Origin: Clostridiales bacterium UBA929
Lineage (GTDB): Bacteria > Bacillota > Clostridia > Oscillospirales > UBA929
Direction of reading: 5' to 3'
Length of the DNA: 14,113 nucleotides
Assembly (NCBI GenBank): GCA_002293625.1
Contig: DBDP01000176.1
Coordinates: 1 to 14,113, forward strand
This document shows positions 11,973-14,113 of this stretch, piece by piece (the stretch's first letter is position 1; each line of letters opens with the position of its first letter). A model generated the notes under the pieces. That model ran no database searches. It was not told the DNA's origin and saw only the letters and a list, made by a program, of their open reading frames with translations. Position numbers and translations under genes: made by a program.

Positions 11973-14113
11973 ATATCGGCTGCTGTTTGCTGCCGGGGAT
12001 GTTTTTACCCACGTAAAAACCGGCGCGTTCCGAATGCCCCATCTTCCCCAAAACGCGTCCGTCGGGGCTGGTGACACCCTCGATGGCGAGCATTGAACCG
12101 TTGGGGTTGATGAAGGTGGACATGTTGGGTTCGCCCTTCACGTCACAGTATTGGAAAGCGATCTGCCCGTTGCGGATTAAGTCCTCCATCACGTCTCCGG
12201 CGACGAACCGCCCCTCCCCGTGGGAGATTGGCACGGTGTGTATCTCGCCCGGAGCGCAGCGGGACAGCCACGGCGACAGCACCGACGACACGCGGGTATG
12301 CACATAGCGCGCTTGGTGCCGCCCGATTGTGTTGAAGGTCAGCGTCGGGCAGGTGTCGGCGATGTCGATGATGTCTCCGTAAGGCACCAACCCCAGCTTG
12401 ACAAGCGCCTGAAATCCGTTGCAAATGCCCAGTATCAGCCCGCCGCGCCGGTGCAGCAGATCGCGCGTTACCTCGGTCAGTCGCGGATTGCGGAAGAACG
12501 CGGCGATGAATTTCCCCGAGCCGTCCGGTTCGTCGCCACCCGAAAAGCCGCCGGGGAATACCAGCATCTGCGCCTTTTGCAAAAGGCGCTCCAGCGCTTC
12601 CACCGATTGCTCCAGCCAGTCGGGGCGCAGGTTCCGCACCACCAGCATCTCGGCGGCCGCTCCGGCCGCTTCCAGTGCCGCTGCGGTGTCGTACTCGCTG
12701 TTCGTGCCGGGGAACACAGGAATCACGAACTCCGGCCTTGCCACGCGGTTCTTCGGCTTTATGACAACGCCCTCGCCGTAGGTAAAGCTCTCGACCTCGC
12801 CGCTTTGCTCTATCAGGCATGGGTACACCGGCTCAAGCGTCCGTTCCCAAGCGTCTTGCAGCTTTTCGAGCGCGATTTCATAATCGGGTGTTTTAAGCGT
12901 ATATTCCGCAATCGTTTTGCCCAGAAGCTCGGCGCCCGGGATTTCTGTTTCCGCTTCAATGACGAACCCACCGAAGCCGCCGCCCGCCGCAAGGGGCCTT
13001 ACGGTCTCAAACCCCAGCCTGTTACCAAGGCACATCTTCACGATAGCCTCCGCCGTGCCGCCCGGCCCGACCGCCCAGGCGGAGAGCGTACTTTCTTCCG
13101 CTATAACGCGCTCGGCGTTATCAAAGAAGCGCCGCAGTTCCGCAAAATCCTGCTCTTCCGGTCTCAGAATATAGACGAAGCTCCCCGCCCGCTTGAACTC
13201 TGGTGTGATTATATTCTGTTGTTTTGTGGCCGCCACGGCAAACGATACGAGCGTTGGCGGGACGTCAAGCTTTTCAAAGCTGCCTGACATTGAATCTTTG
13301 CCGCCTATCGCCGCGATCTCCAGCCCCAGCTGCGCGTCCAAAGCGCCCAGCAAAGCGGCGGCTGGCTTACCCCAGCGCCCTGGCTCCTCGCCAAGCCGCT
13401 CAAAGTATTCCTGAAACGTTAGCCAGCATTTTTTTCTGCCCCCGCCGGAAGCTATAATCTTGGCGAGAGAATGAAGCACCGCAAAAACCGCGCCGTGGTA
13501 CGGGCTCGCCGTTGAGATTTCCGCGTCAAAGCCCCATGCCATAAGCGAGCACGTGTTCGTCTCGGCGTTCAGCGCGGGGATTTTCGCGGCCATCGCCTGT
13601 GTGGGCGTAAGCTGATGCGCCCCGCCGAAAGGCACCGTCAACGTTGCCGCGCCTATAACCGAATCAAAACGCTCCACAAGGCCCTTTTGCGAGCAGTATT
13701 TCAGGTTCGCGAGATGCGCCGTAAGCTCGTCCGCGTTGAGCTCGATTTCGCTTTCAGCCATTTTATTCGGCTTCTGAATGCTCACCCGCATTTGCCTGAC
13801 CGCGCCGTTACTGTTCAAAAACTCTCTGGAAACATTGACGATAGACTTTCCGCGCCAGTTCATCACAAGGCGCGGGGTCTCCGTGACTACGGCAACCGCC
13901 GTGGCCTCGAGGTTCTCCCCCGCCGCCAGCTTGATGAACGGCTCCGCGTCCTCCTTCGCCACCACTACCGACATGCGCTCCTGACTCTCGCTTATGGCAA
14001 GCTCTGTGCCGTCGAGCCCCTCGTATTTTTTCGGGACTTTGTCGAGGTCTATTATAAGCCCGTCCGCAAGCTCGCCTATGGAGACGCTCACGCCGCCCGC
14101 GCCGAAATCATTG
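11944..14113 (-). CDS. purL: Phosphoribosylformylglycinamidine synthase PurL, large type (5' end outside window)
   Basis: The C-terminal 720 or so residues of the single-chain FGAM synthase, which converts FGAR, glutamine and ATP to FGAM in purine synthesis. The frame runs on through base 14112 (DFGAGGVSVSIGELADG), so the GTG at 14091 is internal. Visible parts: an AIRS-like C-terminal lobe (KKYEGLDGTELAISESQERM), the second AIRS-like unit with VPFGGAHQLTPTQAMAAK and AIGGKDSMSGSF, then a class I glutamine amidotransferase domain with VIPVFPGTNSEYDTA, LVFPGGFSGGDE, the nucleophile Cys in LGICNGFQALV (codon 12423-12421) and PISHGEGRF carrying the catalytic His. This matches the roughly 1200-residue PurL of many Clostridia rather than the split PurL/PurQ/PurS of Bacillus. 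The stop overlaps the start region of the downstream fusion gene. Confidence 0.97.
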   Translation of the reverse strand, partial: NDFGAGGVSVSIGELADGLIIDLDKVPKKYEGLDGTELAISESQERMSVVVAKEDAEPFIKLAAGENLEATAVAVVTETPRLVMNWRGKSIVNVSREFLNSNGAVRQMRVSIQKPNKMAESEIELNADELTAHLANLKYCSQKGLVERFDSVIGAATLTVPFGGAHQLTPTQAMAAKIPALNAETNTCSLMAWGFDAEISTASPYHGAVFAVLHSLAKIIASGGGRKKCWLTFQEYFERLGEEPGRWGKPAAALLGALDAQLGLEIAAIGGKDSMSGSFEKLDVPPTLVSFAVAATKQQNIITPEFKRAGSFVYILRPEEQDFAELRRFFDNAERVIAEESTLSAWAVGPGGTAEAIVKMCLGNRLGFETVRPLAAGGGFGGFVIEAETEIPGAELLGKTIAEYTLKTPDYEIALEKLQDAWERTLEPVYPCLIEQSGEVESFTYGEGVVIKPKNRVARPEFVIPVFPGTNSEYDTAAALEAAGAAAEMLVVRNLRPDWLEQSVEALERLLQKAQMLVFPGGFSGGDEPDGSGKFIAAFFRNPRLTEVTRDLLHRRGGLILGICNGFQALVKLGLVPYGDIIDIADTCPTLTFNTIGRHQARYVHTRVSSVLSPWLSRCAPGEIHTVPISHGEGRFVAGDVMEDLIRNGQIAFQYCDVKGEPNMSTFINPNGSMLAIEGVTSPDGRVLGKMGHSERAGFYVGKNIPGSKQQPIFEGGVRYFR
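11963..11969 (-). promoter_or_regulatory. Strong ribosome binding site inside the end of purL
   Basis: AAGGAGG on the minus strand, within the last codons of purL. The triplet at ideal distance (8 nt) in the downstream gene's frame is ATT at 11954-11952; no ATG, GTG or in-frame TTG follows nearby. The in-frame TTG at 11972 lies directly before it. This site decides between a rare ATT start and a weakly supported TTG for the dehydrogenase-phosphatase. Confidence 0.55.

Noticed and set aside
11973..12077. GTG at 12077 as start of the dehydrogenase-phosphatase
   Set aside because: It would overlap the conserved end of purL by 134 nt, has no good ribosome binding site in view and would add residues unlike AraM.
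12220..13287. Long plus-strand open frame (355 codons) opposite purL
   Set aside because: purL is strongly supported by conserved motifs on the minus strand. The antisense frame has no recognisable domain and is Arg/His/Pro-rich, as expected from GC-biased third codon positions.

Overview
The window is a 14.1 kb stretch of moderately high-GC chromosome that most resembles a Bacillota genome of the class Clostridia, perhaps an Oscillospirales-type anaerobe. That placement is inferred from gene content: a lipoprotein-type PstS, a long PurL carrying its own glutamine amidotransferase domain, Mini-ribonuclease III, an AraM-like sn-glycerol-1-phosphate dehydrogenase, and a PspA next to a TPM-like membrane protein. 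No rRNA, tRNA, phage, transposase or CRISPR was seen.

Layout. (1) 1-1616, plus strand: the 3' part of a Gly-rich, two-TM, TPM-like membrane protein, then pspA; a small envelope-stress type unit. (2) 1680-8250, minus strand: a complete high-affinity phosphate uptake and control locus, transcribed pstS-pstC-pstA-pstB-phoU-phoP-phoR. The genes after pstC are packed with 4-nt overlaps. A candidate promoter with 11-bp-spaced TTTTACA repeats (Pho boxes) lies before pstS, and the 167-nt pstS-pstC gap is almost entirely foldable sequence. (3) 8461-9411, minus: a GtrB/DPM1-like polyprenyl-phosphate glycosyltransferase. (4) 9530-9928, plus: mrnC. (5) 9903-14113, minus: the 3' part of purL followed by an overlapping gene for a fused G1P dehydrogenase and HAD-IIA phosphatase.

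How the Pho block works: PstS captures phosphate outside the membrane, PstC/PstA form the channel, PstB powers it, PhoU passes transport status to the PhoR kinase, and PhoR phosphorylates PhoP, which probably binds the repeats before pstS and closes the loop.

Most notable points: PstS appears circularly permuted, its canonical C-terminal half preceding the canonical N-terminal half; an AraM-like dehydrogenase is fused to an AraL-like HAD phosphatase in one chain, with an unclear, possibly ATT, start; a branched inverted-repeat element lies between pstS and pstC; and a family of modular hairpin repeats shows changing stems with preserved pairing at gene borders.
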